Assembly: GCA_002633005.1 (NCBI GenBank)
Contig: NMRA01000203.1
Coordinates: forward strand, 91,657-155,656
DNA from: Phoronis australis
Lineage: Eukaryota; Phoronida; Phoronidae
Direction: 5' to 3'
DNA: 64,000 nucleotides
Under the pieces are notes generated by a model, which saw nothing but the letters and a program-made list of their open reading frames with translations, was not told where the DNA came from and did not search any database. The position numbers and the translations under genes were made by a program. Positions within the stretch are counted from its first letter, which is position 1, and the number at the start of each line of letters is the position of its first letter. Below are positions 1 to 44,705 of this stretch, piece by piece.

Positions 1-775
1 AACTGAAAGAGCTATCAACAGGCACAAGCGACCAAGTATTACATTCCTACAAATGCACATGTTTCATTCACAGACTACCTCGCTCTTTTTGCAAACTGCA
101 TTTCATTTCCTCGTGTAGTCTATAAATAACTGACTGTCATGTGTTGACAAACTGTTGGTTAGTGGTTGTTTTTAAATAGAGTAACAAGTCTTAAAATTTA
201 TCAAGCAATATTCAGAGGTTACAAGTTTTGTTTTAATTGTCAAATCACGTAACTTAATTGATTGATTTCCTAGCAAACTTGATATAGTCTACCTACAGTA
301 TGATGTTGGCATTTTGTTACCTGGACAATGATGCTACGTTGATTTAACTTATAAAAGGAAAGGAAGATATGAAAAACTACTAATAACATATGACAAAAAA
401 CAATCATGCAAGGTTACATAGTTTTCAGAGGCACAACAATAAAGGACAAGTCATCATGCAATAAAACTTACATAATCACACAAAATGGCCACGTCATTAA
501 GATGATGCACAGTATTTCACACAACAGTAAAACTAAACAATACAACGAGCACAAATCAACTTTTTGCAAATCATCTGATAAAGATTCCAGTATACTTTTC
601 ATGCCACAATTCCAGCTGTAAACAAGTCTAAGAATCAGCATCAGCAGCTCGTGGACACAATCATGTAGAACTACAAAGTGGAACCAAATACATCTAGAGA
701 TGAGTTACGGCTTCAACAACATGGTTAGTGATATGTGATCACAGAAGCAGGAGAGACGAGACCACTGATACTCAC
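1..775. other. HEATR5 intron, no recognised content
   Basis: AT-rich, no splice-bounded reading frame found on the minus strand that continues HEATR5. Nothing else recognised. Confidence 0.5.
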
Positions 776-31976
<31,201 letters not shown>

Positions 31977-33121
31977 GCTTAAACTGAAAAAATGAATAAC
32001 AAAATATTAAACTTATTTGTACAGTTTACCTGACCATGTTTTATCTCACCAACAGTCAATTTACACCAATAACCAGTCATCTTGACCACTGTTATAGTAT
32101 GTAACAGCAGGTCATGAATTTTTAAAATACTCTTGAAGAGTAATCACGATCTGACTCGATCATGTATTTGCCTCATTTCTGACATGCACCCCACCTGTGA
32201 AACACAGTGGTTTATTGCCTCACTGCTGGACAGTACAACACTTAACATTTTCCATCAAAAAATAACTTCTGAGTGCTCCTTGAGGATGATAATTCAACAG
32301 GATAAAATGCAGACATGTCAAATATGATCCAATCTAGATAAACAATAGTGAGCAACAAGATGTATCCTAGCATAAACAATACAGAACTCAGGCTCCAAAC
32401 ATTTGTAAGTCATGTCCCCCCACTCCACATTGACATTACTCTAGAACAACTTGCTCTAGAGCATCAGCCAAGCATCCATATTTGCCACCTGACACTTTGT
32501 GACACAACTGCAATTATCAAAATAGAGGTGGATTACTTGCTTTTTTCTTGCTAAGACTTTAAACATTTCTCCGTCTTGTGATCGTGGAATGCAAGTACAA
32601 GAAGGTTTCATGGGGCAATTACAAACCAGTGCCCTCTGTCAAAAAAATTTTGATTTAGGCCAGCTTCCGATACATAATCAGTCTTATCTTGTTCTTTTTC
32701 AAAATAGAAACGATTCCTAGGCTTGAGAAGAATTGCCTGAGGTTATCGTAGCTACAGGGCTGGCTCATAAAGTTGCCAGTCACAGCAGATAAATTGCTTT
32801 TGCTAACACGGTACAGCTATCATGAAAATTCCAGGTGACTTCAATTCAAACACATGATAAGAACCCGATGACCTTACTTAGGAAAAACAAATATGTCTAA
32901 GAAGAAAATTCATGTTTTAGCACAAAAGCATGGTTTATAGTGGCTTTAAGATAACAAAGTGATGAGCCGTGACCACGCCGGCAACAAAATTTTACACAAT
33001 GCAGGTATGTACATCCCTATGATAAAGTAGGGTTTTCATAGTTCATGACGTTGTTGAGCAGGTAAAATTTCATTTACTACGAATTTTTTGTTGTGGAGGA
33101 TTCGAATGTTTCCACCCTCAT

Positions 33122-33319
33122 CTAAGGGTCTTCTTTAACGAATGGATTACGCGCGTTTTGTTGACCTAGATCAGCCATAAGCTCATACACCAAGGGGAGC
33201 TGTTGTCCTTGGTCTCTATTCATGGTGGGTTGTCCGCTCTTGTTAAAGACAGCCTCCTTATCATTTTGAGAGAACCAGTGTTCCTCTCTGGCTAGGAACT
33301 GACCATTGTCCCTGTCCAC
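33122..33319 (-). other. Unassigned 65-codon open frame
   Basis: Gln- and Asp-rich translation without chance-like composition (ends NARNPFVKEDP), directly beside an R4 repeat. Not recognised. Could be a scrap of a mobile element; I see no start context, splice sites or neighbour linking it to HEATR5. Confidence 0.2.
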
Positions 33320-33324
33320 AGTAT

Positions 33325-33488
33325 GCTAGGCTCGCGCTAGCCACTCGCCACTGGCGAATTCTGACCACCACTGGCAATTGTAGAGATAAGTCCATTTGCC
33401 AACTTGGTGACTGCTTTCACAACTCGACAATAAAAATTAATTTCGGGGAAATCTACTCTAATGTCGACTCAGTCAGCTCGAATCAAGT
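33325..33488 (-). repeat. Dispersed repeat family R4, copy 2 (inverted)
   Basis: Reverse complement of 27786-27958, with the same blocks including ctcgccactggcgaattc and gtcagctcgaatcaa. Confidence 0.82.
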
Positions 33489-34679
33489 CATGCTGCCAAC
33501 AACATTCTTACTTCAATTTGGAATCCTACCCTAAAAATAACAAGCAAATGCTCCATTTCATGTCTGTCACTCCCACGCCACGAGTTTGTTATCTCTTTTT
33601 AAATCAAAATACGTCACATGCAGGGCTTTATCCAGGATTTCCAAAAATAGGGAGTCCAAAATGGGGTTCACAATATTCCAGGGCGTCTATGATTCCAGTG
33701 GCGCGTTACCCCCACATTTCACCAGTAACCCTCCCCCCCCACACACACACACCATATTGAGTTTTTTACAAAAAAAAAATGTGTACACCACGGCTTTTAC
33801 ACCTTAGTTTACAAAAACAGCTCCCTTGTAGTAAGCTTTTTTACTAAAAACAGTGTGGCCCAAAACTTCTATGTCTAAATTTACGAAAACAGCCAAGAAG
33901 CTTACGAAACAAATATTGCAGATATTGGTTGAACAATGAGTGCACTAAGTTTTTAGCGATCTCAAGTCAAATTGCTGTTATGAAGCGTATATCATTTTAG
34001 CTAGCTTTTATATTCTGTACAATAAGCCATCAGAGCTGCAGTTACCAACACAAGAAAAATGCACAGATGATGTGTGGTTTATATTTTGGCAACAGGTGTC
34101 ACTGTTTCTCCATATTAAAACATTAAAACGCACATTGAACAGCATGAAATGTGAGCAAACTCAAAAATTTTAAATAGGTATATTCTTGTGGCATGATATA
34201 GTATTAAACTAATGACATTTATTTTGCTTTTGGTGTTTTTTAACCTTGGTTTGCCTTAGGCATATCACTGGTGACCAGATCAATTGGGTGTGGAAGAGAA
34301 AAAATGTTACTCCCATCATTAAAACGACCAAATGTGATTTGTGAAAAAAACACAAGCGAGGCAGTGGAAATTCCATGCTCCATTAGTTCACAAAGACAAA
34401 GAGAGATACACTCTCAAAAGAATATTATGTTTCTGAATTCCATGTTAGATGTAAACTAGTACCAGTTCTATGAAATCCTATTTCAAACTTTAAAAATAAC
34501 CCTCTTTTCATTCTTGATAATATAATAACAGTATTGTTATGTGTCCACTGCTGCATGGCAAACCATAGTACTTACTAAATAAAGTTCAGGTATAAGGTAG
34601 GACTTTATCCTCAAGTCTATGTATTAGTCACAAAACCACAGATGTTAACTCAGTAAAGGTGTTTATTTTCAGAAGTAGA

Positions 34680-35085
34680 ATGTCAGTAGAATTTGGTTAT
34701 CAACTTTTCACCAATTTCTCTCACATGACCAACCAAGTCTTTTCAGTCAAATTTAACGAGCAAGAAAAGTACATTCATAGCAAAACCCCAACAACAGTAA
34801 CATGGCCAAATTTCGTCTAATACAAATGTTCAAGACCAAATATCAAATGCTGTCAGTTTTCTGAATTGAAGCAACGTTTGAGTATATTTAAAAAAATCAT
34901 GTGTAAGTACTTTTTGATAACCCTCATGCAAAAGTGGAACATCTTATAAAGTTTTTCAAACAGAGAACAGAAGAGTAGTAATTACCGGTATATACCATAG
35001 CATCTCAAAGTTTTACATGAATCTCATGAGTCATTTCTAAGATACGATTTAGCTAAATTTTTTGACATTTTTCTAGGGTCTTGCA
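34680..35085 (+). repeat. Dispersed repeat family R1, copy 3
   Basis: Blocks shared with copies 1 and 2: catggccaaatttcgtctaa, aagtggaacatcttataaag, catagcatctcaaagtttta and aagatacgatttagctaa. More diverged. Confidence 0.72.
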
Positions 35086-35339
35086 TAAGTTTAACAATCA
35101 TACAAGATCTTATGTTACTTTCAAGGGATCAAGAAATTCATTGCTAAATTTAATGAGATGTTTCTCTTTGATCTATTCACTAGTCTTCCTTCATAAATGT
35201 ACAATTAACATTTTACCTAACCCAGAGAGACATCCTGTCAATAGTTCCAGGTGTCTGAAGCCTCAAATCAAGGAGTTCAGTTAATACTATGGACAGGTTT
35301 TCATAATTTTCAGAGAAATAAATCACTAACTAAACAAAA

Positions 35340-35510
35340 CTAAAATTGCCACTAGGTTGTCCTGCTCTGCTACAGCAAAAACTGGAGTCTTACTCTAATA
35401 CTTTTAACATTCTATTTCAGGATAAATTTCACGAAGATCACGTGAGCAGCAGTAGGGTAGATATGGACACCAACAATTTCTGTTTACCAACAGGGGGCAG
35501 ATGGCCAGTC
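35340..35510 (+). repeat. Diverged copy of the CTCF-like-core repeat family
   Basis: Begins aaaattgccactaggttgtc (core 35349-35362) and continues with a tttcaggataaatttcacga block like the other copies. Same orientation as the left array. Confidence 0.6.
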
Positions 35511-38025
35511 TTGAACTAATATTCAACTGTCGATGAAAACACTGTTTTGCGCTAAACAATCATTTTCCAATATTTTTTGAACTATGTAGAATTTTGGCTT
35601 AATACCGTTAACAGGTACAAGAACGATTATTCTTTCGTAACCTTGGCCAGATTTTAAGGCCACTCCCCCCTTTCTGGCTACTCTCAAATCTTTGACAGTG
35701 AAGGAAAGTTCTCTTCAGATTCATATATCAACATACCTCTTGTAGGGATCGAACTCTGAGCTGTTTGCCTGCCGTTTGCCTTTTCTTTTTAGTAAACAAT
35801 GGAAGAAACTGAGTTGGGACCGGTACCTTCTGGATGATAAGGGAAAACATAGCATCTTGCTAAACTTGCTAAATTGACATCGATGACTCAACAGTAGACT
35901 GATGAGGAGTGATTGTGTTTTAAGCGCATGTTTATATTGATTTGCAGCATGCCTCATTGAGAGAGACTCTTATTCATGCAAAGGTTCTCTGCTTTCAGCT
36001 GGGACGTCTGTTTCTAAGGTTATCATTCCCAAGAGAATGATTGAATATCTGAATCACAGGAGATAAAACAGCATGAAGTGATAGCTAGCCTTGGATAACT
36101 CAGGGAGTTGACCGGACTTTTCAATGAAAATGTGTAGACACTATGTTTTGTATAGTTTGTAAGTGAATTTTTAGTCAGGCAAGTTCTGTTCAAGTCATGA
36201 TGCACACTCACAATCTGGATGTACAACAAATACGACCAGTTCATCAGGATGTATGTATGCTGTTGCACCATACGACCTGACATTATGGTTGGCGACAGGG
36301 TAAAAATCTCTCAAGTGGCCACGGAGTCGCCACACTCAACCAAGCACACGCTCAAAATGTAACAGAGGTAAACAGACAGTGACAGAATTGCTTGGCAAAA
36401 ACACAATGGCTCGTTGATGACTAATATAGACGTGCCTCGATCTTCTGCTTTTTCGTTAGGTTGGTTGGTCTGCGTAGGATACGAGACCAAAAAGGGGGGA
36501 TTAGCCATTAGCAAAATTGTAAAGGACTCCTAATTTTGCACTTGACTCAAACAAGGTAGCACAGCAGGCGAGGTACAATTCTAATTTGAACACATAAGAC
36601 TTCTAAATTCTTGATAATGACATTCATGCTAATATTGTCAATGCATGTATTGTAGAGTAATGTGTGCACAAAAGTGACTTCCACTTGATCCACACTCAGA
36701 TATGGTGGACAGATTTTCAATTACTACATAATTATTTACTTAAAAGCAAAGGAATAAATTCCACAATCAGATCCTCCCACTGTTTGATTAATTTAAGTTC
36801 CCTAAATCTATTTCATCTTTTTGACACCCGCTAAAATCCAAATTTTCTCCCATTATCAGCAGCAACCACTAGTTTTGTTGCAGATCCTTCTTGCAGTGAG
36901 AAATGTTGTCCTTGTTCATTCATAAACATTTCAAAAGGTTTACCTTTTCCGTAAGGCACAAGTACATCCCACCACACAGCAATAGAAATTTGCCTGCATA
37001 ATAAAAGCAGGTGCTAAACCGTTTAAACCAATAGGTTGAAACCTACCGTCCACATGTCATGTAATCTGTAGGTGACCCTAAACGCCTGTCTATCAAAGAG
37101 CTGATCACCATCTGACGGGACAGTGAATTTAAAAATGGGAGCAGCTATTTCGAAATTAAGCTACAGGGATCATCCAATAGGTCACAATCACTCATACTTA
37201 TGAAGACGTCAGTTGTGATGGAAGTCTTTAAAAGTTTAAGATAGTTTTACTTGTCATGGTCTCTAATTTTTCCATACTTCAAAACTGTTAACATTTTATA
37301 ATATTTATGAACAACAATGCAATTCGAAGTAAGTAAAAATTTTCAAGAACATAATTCACTAGTAGGCCATATTGTGTGCTCGTAACAGGATGTAAAATGT
37401 GACCTTTGAATTATAATTTTTGTTTGGATAACCTACAGTCAAAAAGATGAATCAATAACACACAAGCAGATTCCTTTGGTAAACGTTTGGTATTATGTTC
37501 TCAATTTTATTTGATAATTATTTTACTGCAAAAGGAGTTTGAAAGGAAAAGCAATGACTAGCTGGCGATTTAGCTTGTATTGCACTGCTTAATAATGATG
37601 AAATACCAAGATGATTCCTATAACGAAAGCATTCAAAACCTGAACCTCCAAATGGCACCCTGGAATTCAACATAAAGTTGCGACTTCAGTGGTTTTTTAA
37701 CACGTTTCGACGTTCTGTTGATTAACGCAGGGTTGGCGATAACACCATCGCCATCACTGAAATACACAATGAAATTGAAACGGATGAAATTTTCTGTGAA
37801 CCGGTGAGTCCCCGGAGACGCAATTAATTTCTCGAACGAAAATAAACCTCGGCTAAGTCACAACTTGTTCATTTTTGTATTCAGAGGGTTTTACAACTTC
37901 ATCAGCTGCGACACTTAATGCGTTGTTCACAAGGACACTCTTCATTCTGGATTCCTCCAGCAGTATAACACAGACCATTGATTCAAATGAGAGGAAAATT
38001 CCGACAATTTAATTGGTCAATCCAG

Positions 38026-38035
38026 TCTCGCGAGA
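38026..38035. promoter_or_regulatory. TCTCGCGAGA palindrome
   Basis: Perfect 10-bp match to the promoter motif bound by BANP in vertebrates. It lies next to a copy of repeat R5, in the putative HEATR5 intron 1; function here is uncertain. Confidence 0.35.
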
Positions 38036-38089
38036 CATCACCAGTGACCTGACGATAATTCACAAGACTCATACTAGTCAAACCAATTG

Positions 38090-38485
38090 CCTTAAAAGGA
38101 ATTTCGTTGGCTGATCCAACGTTTATGGTTACTCCCAGTGAAAAATGCCATGCTGTTCACAACTCCTTACTTTAGCGGCAGTGCGCAACGTTTGTGATTT
38201 CGGTTAGAGTAATTCTGGGACTTTGCACATCCAGTGCTGTCTATGATTTCCTAGGGTTGACCTGCGCATACAACATATTCAGTCATGTGGTCTGCCGTCC
38301 AAAGGAAGAATTATTTTACAAACCGAGAGAAGTTCCAGATACAGACATAGACCCAGATTCTGATACGACGAATAATCCAGATCTGCAACGTCATAATGCA
38401 GTCCTGCCAACAAAACGCAAATAAGCATGAAATGAGCAGTGGGCCGGATTTTTGCCGACAACATCAGACATTGGCATTCTTATGA
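38090..38485 (+). repeat. Dispersed repeat family R5, copy 2, with acidic coding-like segment
   Basis: Starts with ttgcc ttaaaaggaatttcgttggc, shared with the other copies, and contains at about 38318-38385 an open frame reading KPREVPDTDIDPDSDTTNNP, which matches KPRDVSDTDVDSDADTTDNP in copy 3. Ends gccgacaacatcagacattggc, also shared. Confidence 0.75.
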
Positions 38486-39589
38486 ACATTCACTTAACTT
38501 GAAAATAGACAGTTCTTATCCGGAAGAATAAGTTAGTAATAATCCTTAAAATATTGGAAATGATACAGTTGCAAACATTTGAAAATTCAGTTCATAGCTT
38601 TCTAAAAGTATTGGCTTTAACAAGCCTTGCTCTTCCGTCCAAGTAAGTGGAAACGCATGTGAATCGGTTTGTTTACTCAACCTAATTACATATTCAAGAT
38701 GGTGGACAAAACCGTATCAGTATGATGTGCACTCTATCTAATTAGACGAAACTGTTGACTCGTATGATATGCAGTTTGTTTAAGAATTTCCGTAGTTTAG
38801 AGGTTTACCGTTGATGTTCCATCTTTTTGACATCAAATCCAGACAAACATTGCGAGGGTATTGACTACAGGAATGCAGTGCAAGACACCAGACTGAGAGA
38901 AAACATAAGCTCAAATTTCAAGACCATGTATGATAAAAATGCCACCTCCTTTACCAAGACACGTCACTCAGACTGTCTAGTTCCAGGGAAAACAAGACAT
39001 TGCAGCTGAAAACTTTGCCTCTTTTTGGAGTTAATCGACATTGACATCGCTAATATGAAAATCAAAAAATTTTTCAAGTAAAATGTTTTTTCTAACAGTT
39101 TCAAACACGTTTGTATGGCCTTACGTTTTGCAGTCATTGGATAAACAAATTGTCAATGACACTTTTTATTTCCACTTCACTGTACTATATGATATTAGAT
39201 GGGTAAATACACCACATAGGTCTGCCTGTCAACTGGTTAGAAAACTTATTTAAACATGGACAGGGTACATCCAAAATCTGCTATTCAACCAACACTCATC
39301 TTGTCCAAATTTGGCTAATTTTGGAACATCATATATCAGAAACGGTTTATGACATTTTCAGATATTATGCATAACGCACTGTTCTACAAAACACTGTAAG
39401 AAATTGTTTGTGAAATTTTCCACTTTTTGCATGACGCCTTTTATGATTTTCAGGAGAAAACTTTAAAGTTGCAAAAAATGAGAACAGAATGAATTTTAGA
39501 AAACTGTAACAGTGTTTTTCAGATATCACCTTTAACACTTATATCAACTAATATTTATTCATGTTATTAACACCATTATTTTACAATCA

Positions 39590-39715
39590 ATATACCATTC
39601 TTGTTAGCTAAATTTTAGTAAAAAGATATGGTCACGAGATCCAGTTAATAACAGTTTGCGAAAAAAATCACGATATACAGGCTTTCTACTTTCAGAAAAT
39701 ATGTACTTTTACTGA
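39590..39715 (-). repeat. R1 fragment, inverted
   Basis: Reverse complement of the R1 start: gctaaattttagtaaaaaga, tatggtcacgag, ggctttctactttcagaaa. Confidence 0.65.
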
Positions 39716-41216
39716 CTTAAAATCTACAGTTTTATTTGGCTTAATACGCACACGTGTCAATAAGGTTCTAAACAACATTAAATGAAAAACAATTACTTTA
39801 ATAAGTCACTTTCTTACACCAATCTCTACGGCTTGTGCAACAAAGAAAATATTGTCGATGACTTGATAACAGTTTTGCAACATTTTCAGGAAATGATGAC
39901 AACTTGTAATGGTAATTTATTATCACCTGTAACCATGACAACTTTTAATGGTAATTTGTTATCACCTATAACCAGTTGTTTTACTCAAGAAACATAGTAG
40001 TTCTAAATGAGTCAGATTTTATTTTGCCAGCTTTTTACTTTTTATTTTATTTATTTAGCTCACACAAGTACTGAAAATACATGAAAAAATCAAATGAAAT
40101 AAAATAAAGAAGAGTACAAGTGGGACCAAGGATAGCACAAGTTAATGTTTTATTTCCATTGTGGTCCACATCTATGTGAGGGGTTGCTTAATGTGGTTTG
40201 TGGTTTGTGTCATGGTTTCTAACCAGACACGACTGTACCATGCATACATGCACTGTACATGTCACTGTTCCTGATTGGATAACTGGTACTACTGGAAGAT
40301 ACCATTATTTATAGTGCTGACAATTCCTCTTGCCTCAAAACATGTAGCTAATGTAACTTGGGCACTATGAACGATGTCTACTACTCAGTGCCGTTTTATG
40401 CCTTGACTATGTCATCTCATATTGATCACATACAGATATGACACATCACATCAGCTTTGCTCACTAGGAAGTGAAACGTGTCAGGGCCCTCGCTTCTCCA
40501 AGAGGAAAGGTCCCTGTGCCTTCCGAGACAGGAATTTTTGTGTTGAAGGAATAATGCCCAAGTCAGAACTTCCCCTGGTCTGCACTCCTCATCAGCAGAG
40601 CCTCAAGAAGTAGCCATAACGTTATGAAGAAGTGATTCGAACCTCGAGAGGAATTTTTTTAATCATTGGAGGTAAATTTGTGGGTCTGATGAGCATTTCA
40701 CATCATTTTTAAATATCATGGGAATGAGGCCAATATTAGGCCCATTAAAAACGTGACCCGTTTCACAGCACCTTGTACTTCATCAACAGTCTCACTATCA
40801 TCAAGCGGCCGGTTCATCAGGAAATTTGATCAGGTGTGGAGAAGAGCAATAAAACACTGGGCAAAATAAAGTGAAACAATATGGACTAAAACTTGTGATT
40901 TTCGAACTGTTTGGCTTCTGAAATTCCATGAAAAAAGCTTAAGTTAGATCAATTTCGCCCGAACAAATGCGATCACAATTAGCCATATAACATACATTAG
41001 GTTTTGGTTCTTAGGTAATATATGATTTTAGGTTTTTGTAATGCAAAATTGAGTCCTGTGCTGTGGTAGGTGACAGCACAGCATAATGTATTTTGTATGA
41101 TGGAAGCTTTACAGCGAATTATGCCACACACTGATTAAATCATCAAAGTCACTTTGCTATAAGAACCTTTTGGGCATAGAAAACCTCCTTAGGAGGCGTT
41201 GATGTCTTTAGTTCCT

Positions 41217-41460
41217 TCCAACTCCACTTTTTTGGTTGCTGTTAACTTTTTTGCCGTGTGCGATAACCACAAAGTATTTCAACTAACGTCAAATGAGTTA
41301 GGCAAGGACAAGCGCGAGATTGAGCGAAGTACGTAACCTGCCATGTGACACTTGCAAAAATTAGCATGGGAAAGTATCAGATGAAATTTGTACGATTTGT
41401 GTCCCTTGGACTTTTTGTTCAACAGTCATGATTTCACGTTTAACTTAATCAAAGTGGCAT
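41217..41460 (-). repeat. Half copy of the palindromic element of 43199-44348
   Basis: Same orientation as its right arm, sharing ccacttttttggttgctgtt, gcgataaccacaaagta, gttaggcaaggacaagcgcg and tttgtgtcccttggactttt. Present as one arm only. Confidence 0.8.
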
Positions 41461-41597
41461 CCAGTGAGGGATGCTCGAGCGAAACCACAACATGGATATA
41501 TTCAAATTATGTTGACTAAGTTGTCTCCAGAGTCATGGTAGTGTTACTTATAACTTCAAGTGTATCTATCTGTTTTCTTTGATCTCATTCGCTGTGT

Positions 41598-41680
41598 TTT
41601 GAGATGAGTAACTTTTTATAGGTGTGCATCATCGCCCCTGTAGGCCTACCACATTCCAGAGCGATGTAATTGCCAAGTCT
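41598..41680 (+). repeat. Direct repeat with 45752-45830
   Basis: Shares gtaactttttnnnggngtgn, atcgcccctgta-gcct and gagatgtaattgcc with the segment right of the large gap. Suggests a dispersed family or a local duplication interrupted by the gap. Confidence 0.7.
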
Positions 41681-41699
41681 TTCATTAACATATTCTAGT

Positions 41700-41935
41700 T
41701 GGTAAACCAACGCTTATACAGGGTTGGAAGTCAGCACAGTTAAAGTGTAGAATCAAGTGCCATGTACAACACATGCATGTTAAATGTTAACCCGCACGCA
41801 TCAAAATTACAATCTTGAGAACACAAAAATACAGCGCATATAGCTGCACGGAAATCAAACCCTTCGAAAGAACTTATTCACTCGAACATTCAACTTTTAT
41901 CTTTTAGCTCGTCACTCCGTCATTTGCATGTTTTA
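41700..41935 (+). repeat. Direct repeat pair member, second copy at 42835-43075
   Basis: Both copies begin ggtaaaccaac-cttaaagnnnnnagggttgg and continue cacag-caaag-gtagaatcaag ... actgcacgcgtc ... aagccctt ... tgtcactcc. About 75% alike, about 1,130 bp apart. Confidence 0.75.
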
Positions 41936-42834
41936 ACCTACCGGTGAACTCATGAATTAAAGCACTCACTGAACTCATTGGCTGGCATTCCGTCACTACA
42001 TAACGACTACATAATGACTACAACTACGATTACAAGATGGCAGACAGTTTGATTCGTTGTTATTAGAGAAAAGTAAAAAGAGGCAAAATGTTACAGGTAA
42101 CACCGTTAGTTTGCAGTTTTCTAAACAAGTCAAGGGACCTCAGTAGTAACATACTGAACAAAAATTTTCCTCCAATTCCTTTGGTTTATATCTATTTCAC
42201 TAAGTGGTGAAGAGCCCTCTGGTGGACTTTCAGCTCTGTTTAAGAACTGACAGTATCAAACCAATGCAACTCACATGCTGGATTTCCTTGTAGTTTTTAG
42301 AAAAGGCGGTTTTCAAAGAAATTTGACTAAATGTGGAATGTGCAGCCTTCACAATAGTTTAAAAAATACCTGAATTGCAAAATAATCAGCCCATGTTGTG
42401 TTCTCGTTTCCTGCACAAGAATTAGTAACCCAAAATTAAAGAAATTTGTCGAAGAAAATGACCACCTTTGAAATGGAGACTTCGAAGTCATTTCCGTTTC
42501 TGACATATTATAAGGTCTCCATGGTCAGTCTCGTCTCTAAACCAACCAACCATTCAAGTACAAAGTAGGTCATTAGGTTAAGTGTTGACATCTTTTCACA
42601 AAATACATCAACTTACGGTAGTATACTCAGCGGCACGATAGGGTGGAAAGCAAGGCATGTGTGTGGAAAATGTTGACATTTTTTAATATAATGCAGACTT
42701 CTTTCATTAAATGACTTTTTGTTTTGGTTAGGAACTAGAACTGTATCTTGCTTCATTCAGACATTGCAACTAACACAGGTATGATTTTAATTTGCAACAT
42801 TTGGGCAAAATTGTGGAGCATGCCTGTAAATAGT

Positions 42835-43075
42835 CGGTAAACCAACCCTTAAAGTAATAGGGTTGGAGGTCCACACAGTCAAAGTTTAGAATCAAGAGCT
42901 GTGCAAAACATATCACACTAGAAGTGCACATCAAATATTAACTGCACGCGTCGAATTTGAGATCGCATGAACACATTTATCTCCAGAATTGATACAGAGA
43001 ATATAACTACACTAAAATTAAGCCCTTTATTCAAAGATTCGACTGTTTACTATTTGTTTGTCACTCCACGATCAG
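42835..43075 (+). repeat. Direct repeat pair member, first copy at 41700-41935
   Basis: See the first member: same ordered blocks, ending with ttgtttgtcactccacgatc. Confidence 0.75.
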
Positions 43076-43094
43076 TATTTTTGATTAAATAAAG

Positions 43095-43197
43095 TGGAGT
43101 AAATGGGTCCCTCTTGAAAATGGCTGCCAGTTTACTCTGAGTAACGGCAATGTCCGTTACTCAGTGAAACTGGTTCCTGGTTCCAGGTGCCATTTTG
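43095..43197. mobile_element. Short MITE related to the nested one at 43554-43693
   Basis: Ends gggtccctcttgaaaatggc and gtgccattttgagg are inverted relative to each other, with an inner hairpin gagtaacgg-caatgt-ccgttactc. Related to the element at 43554-43693. Confidence 0.65.
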
Positions 43198-43198
43198 A

Positions 43199-44348
43199 GG
43201 AATTCACGTGAAATCACACTTGTTGACAAACAAAAAGTCCAAGGGACACAAATCTTACAAATTTCACCTAACATCTCCCCCATGTTATTTTGCAAGTGTC
43301 ACAAGCGTCACGCACTTTGCTCAGTCTCGTGCAAGACTATTTTAAGTGTCATGCGCCAACGTCACGCGCACTTCACCCAGTCTCGCGCTAGTCTTTGCCT
43401 AACTCACGTGACTCAGTTGAACTACTTTGTGGTTATCGTGTGTGCGGTGAAAATGTTAACAGTAACCAAAAAAGTGGAGTTGGAATTCTTTGCCAAAGTC
43501 ACCTTAATTCTGGTGTCAATGCTTCATCAAAGATATGTGTAGAAGCAGAAAGGGCAAAAAGGGCATAAACGCATCCCTCTTCAAAATGGCTAGTGGGAAC
43601 CAGTTTCACTGAATAACGGACATTGCTGCTATTCAGCAAAAACTGATTCTCAGCAGCCATTTTGAAGAAGGATGCGTATACGCCACTTTTACTGCAGAAA
43701 GGATCACTGAAGAAAGTAAGTGTTTTTTCAGTGATAGTTTTAAGTGTAGAGTGTATTTTTGACTAGGTGAACTCGTAATCAGTGAGCGGATTTTGCCTAA
43801 CGTCCGTTTAAAATACACGGGACGAAAATCGTACAGAAAGCGATGGAAAGTAATGTAGCCCCTAACCTGCCAACCAAGGGGCTACGTGTTGCTCCGGGCT
43901 ACAACACTTCCCATCGCTTTCTCTATGAATTTCATCCCGTGTATTTTAAACGCGCGGCAGGCCAAATCCAGCCACCGATTAAGAGTTTTCACCTCGTCAA
44001 AAATACATTCCACACTTAAAACTAACACTTAAAAAAGCGCTTACTTTCTCCAGGGGTCCTTCCTACTTCTACACATTTCTTTGATGAAGCTTAGTTACGA
44101 GAATTAAGGTGACTTTGGCGAAGAATTCCCACTCCCACTTTTTGGTCACCGTTAACTTTTTCACCACACGCGATAACCACAAAGTAAATCAACTGAGTCA
44201 CGTGAGTTAGGCAAAGACTAGCGCGAGACTGGGTGAAGTGCGCGTGACGTTGGCGCATGACACTTAAAATAGCATGTGAAGGTATCAGGTGAAATTTGTA
44301 AGATTTGTGTCCCTTGGACTTTTTATTCCTCAACAAGCGTGAATTCAT
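43199..44348. mobile_element. Foldback (long-palindrome) element, 1.15 kb
   Basis: Left arm 43199-43861 and right arm 43896-44348 are inverted copies of each other, joined by about 34 bp. Matching blocks include aaaaagtccaagggacacaa, tttgcctaactcacgtgact, ttgtggttatcg, gttttaagtgt and aaatacacggga. The left arm is longer only because a 140-bp MITE is inserted in it. No coding capacity; a one-arm copy lies at 41217-41460. Confidence 0.9.
43554..43693. mobile_element. 140-bp MITE nested in the foldback element, with 9-bp TSD
   Basis: Flanked by perfect direct repeats gcagaaagg at 43545-43553 and 43694-43702. The ends gcaaaaagggcataaacgca and, inverted, agtaaaagtggcgtatacgc form imperfect terminal inverted repeats that extend through catcc-tcttcaaaatggc. 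The right arm of the host palindrome lacks the insert, giving an internal empty-site control. Confidence 0.88.
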
Positions 44349-44705
44349 GTAACTTCCCCAAAATTGTAGTGAACACCGGAAGTTCCGGATCACTATGCTC
44401 AGAGGTGACAGCCTCGTTTTGGTTATACCGGTAACCCACATGGTTTTTTGGGTTGAGTGTTGGCAGCTGGGAGTCAGTTAAAGACCAGACCTCAACGTAG
44501 AAGAACGTGCTCAACTTCTCAGGACATACACTCCGAAACCCTATAGTCGTCCGCCTAAGCATAAAACCGGCTTGTTGTCTTACTCACCCAATTATTCCAC
44601 TTCAAAGTTATGATCTGAATAGGACTTGATTTAACTCTCACAAATATATAGTATTCGTTGATTCAAACGTTTTCTTTTACTTAAGCCGAGTTGTTCAACT
44701 GTGCA

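Noticed and set aside
38026-38035. HEATR5 core promoter at the TCTCGCGAGA motif
   Set aside because: It sits next to a dispersed repeat with no clear downstream donor, while a better donor and promoter motifs lie at 46 kb. Kept only as a low-confidence site.
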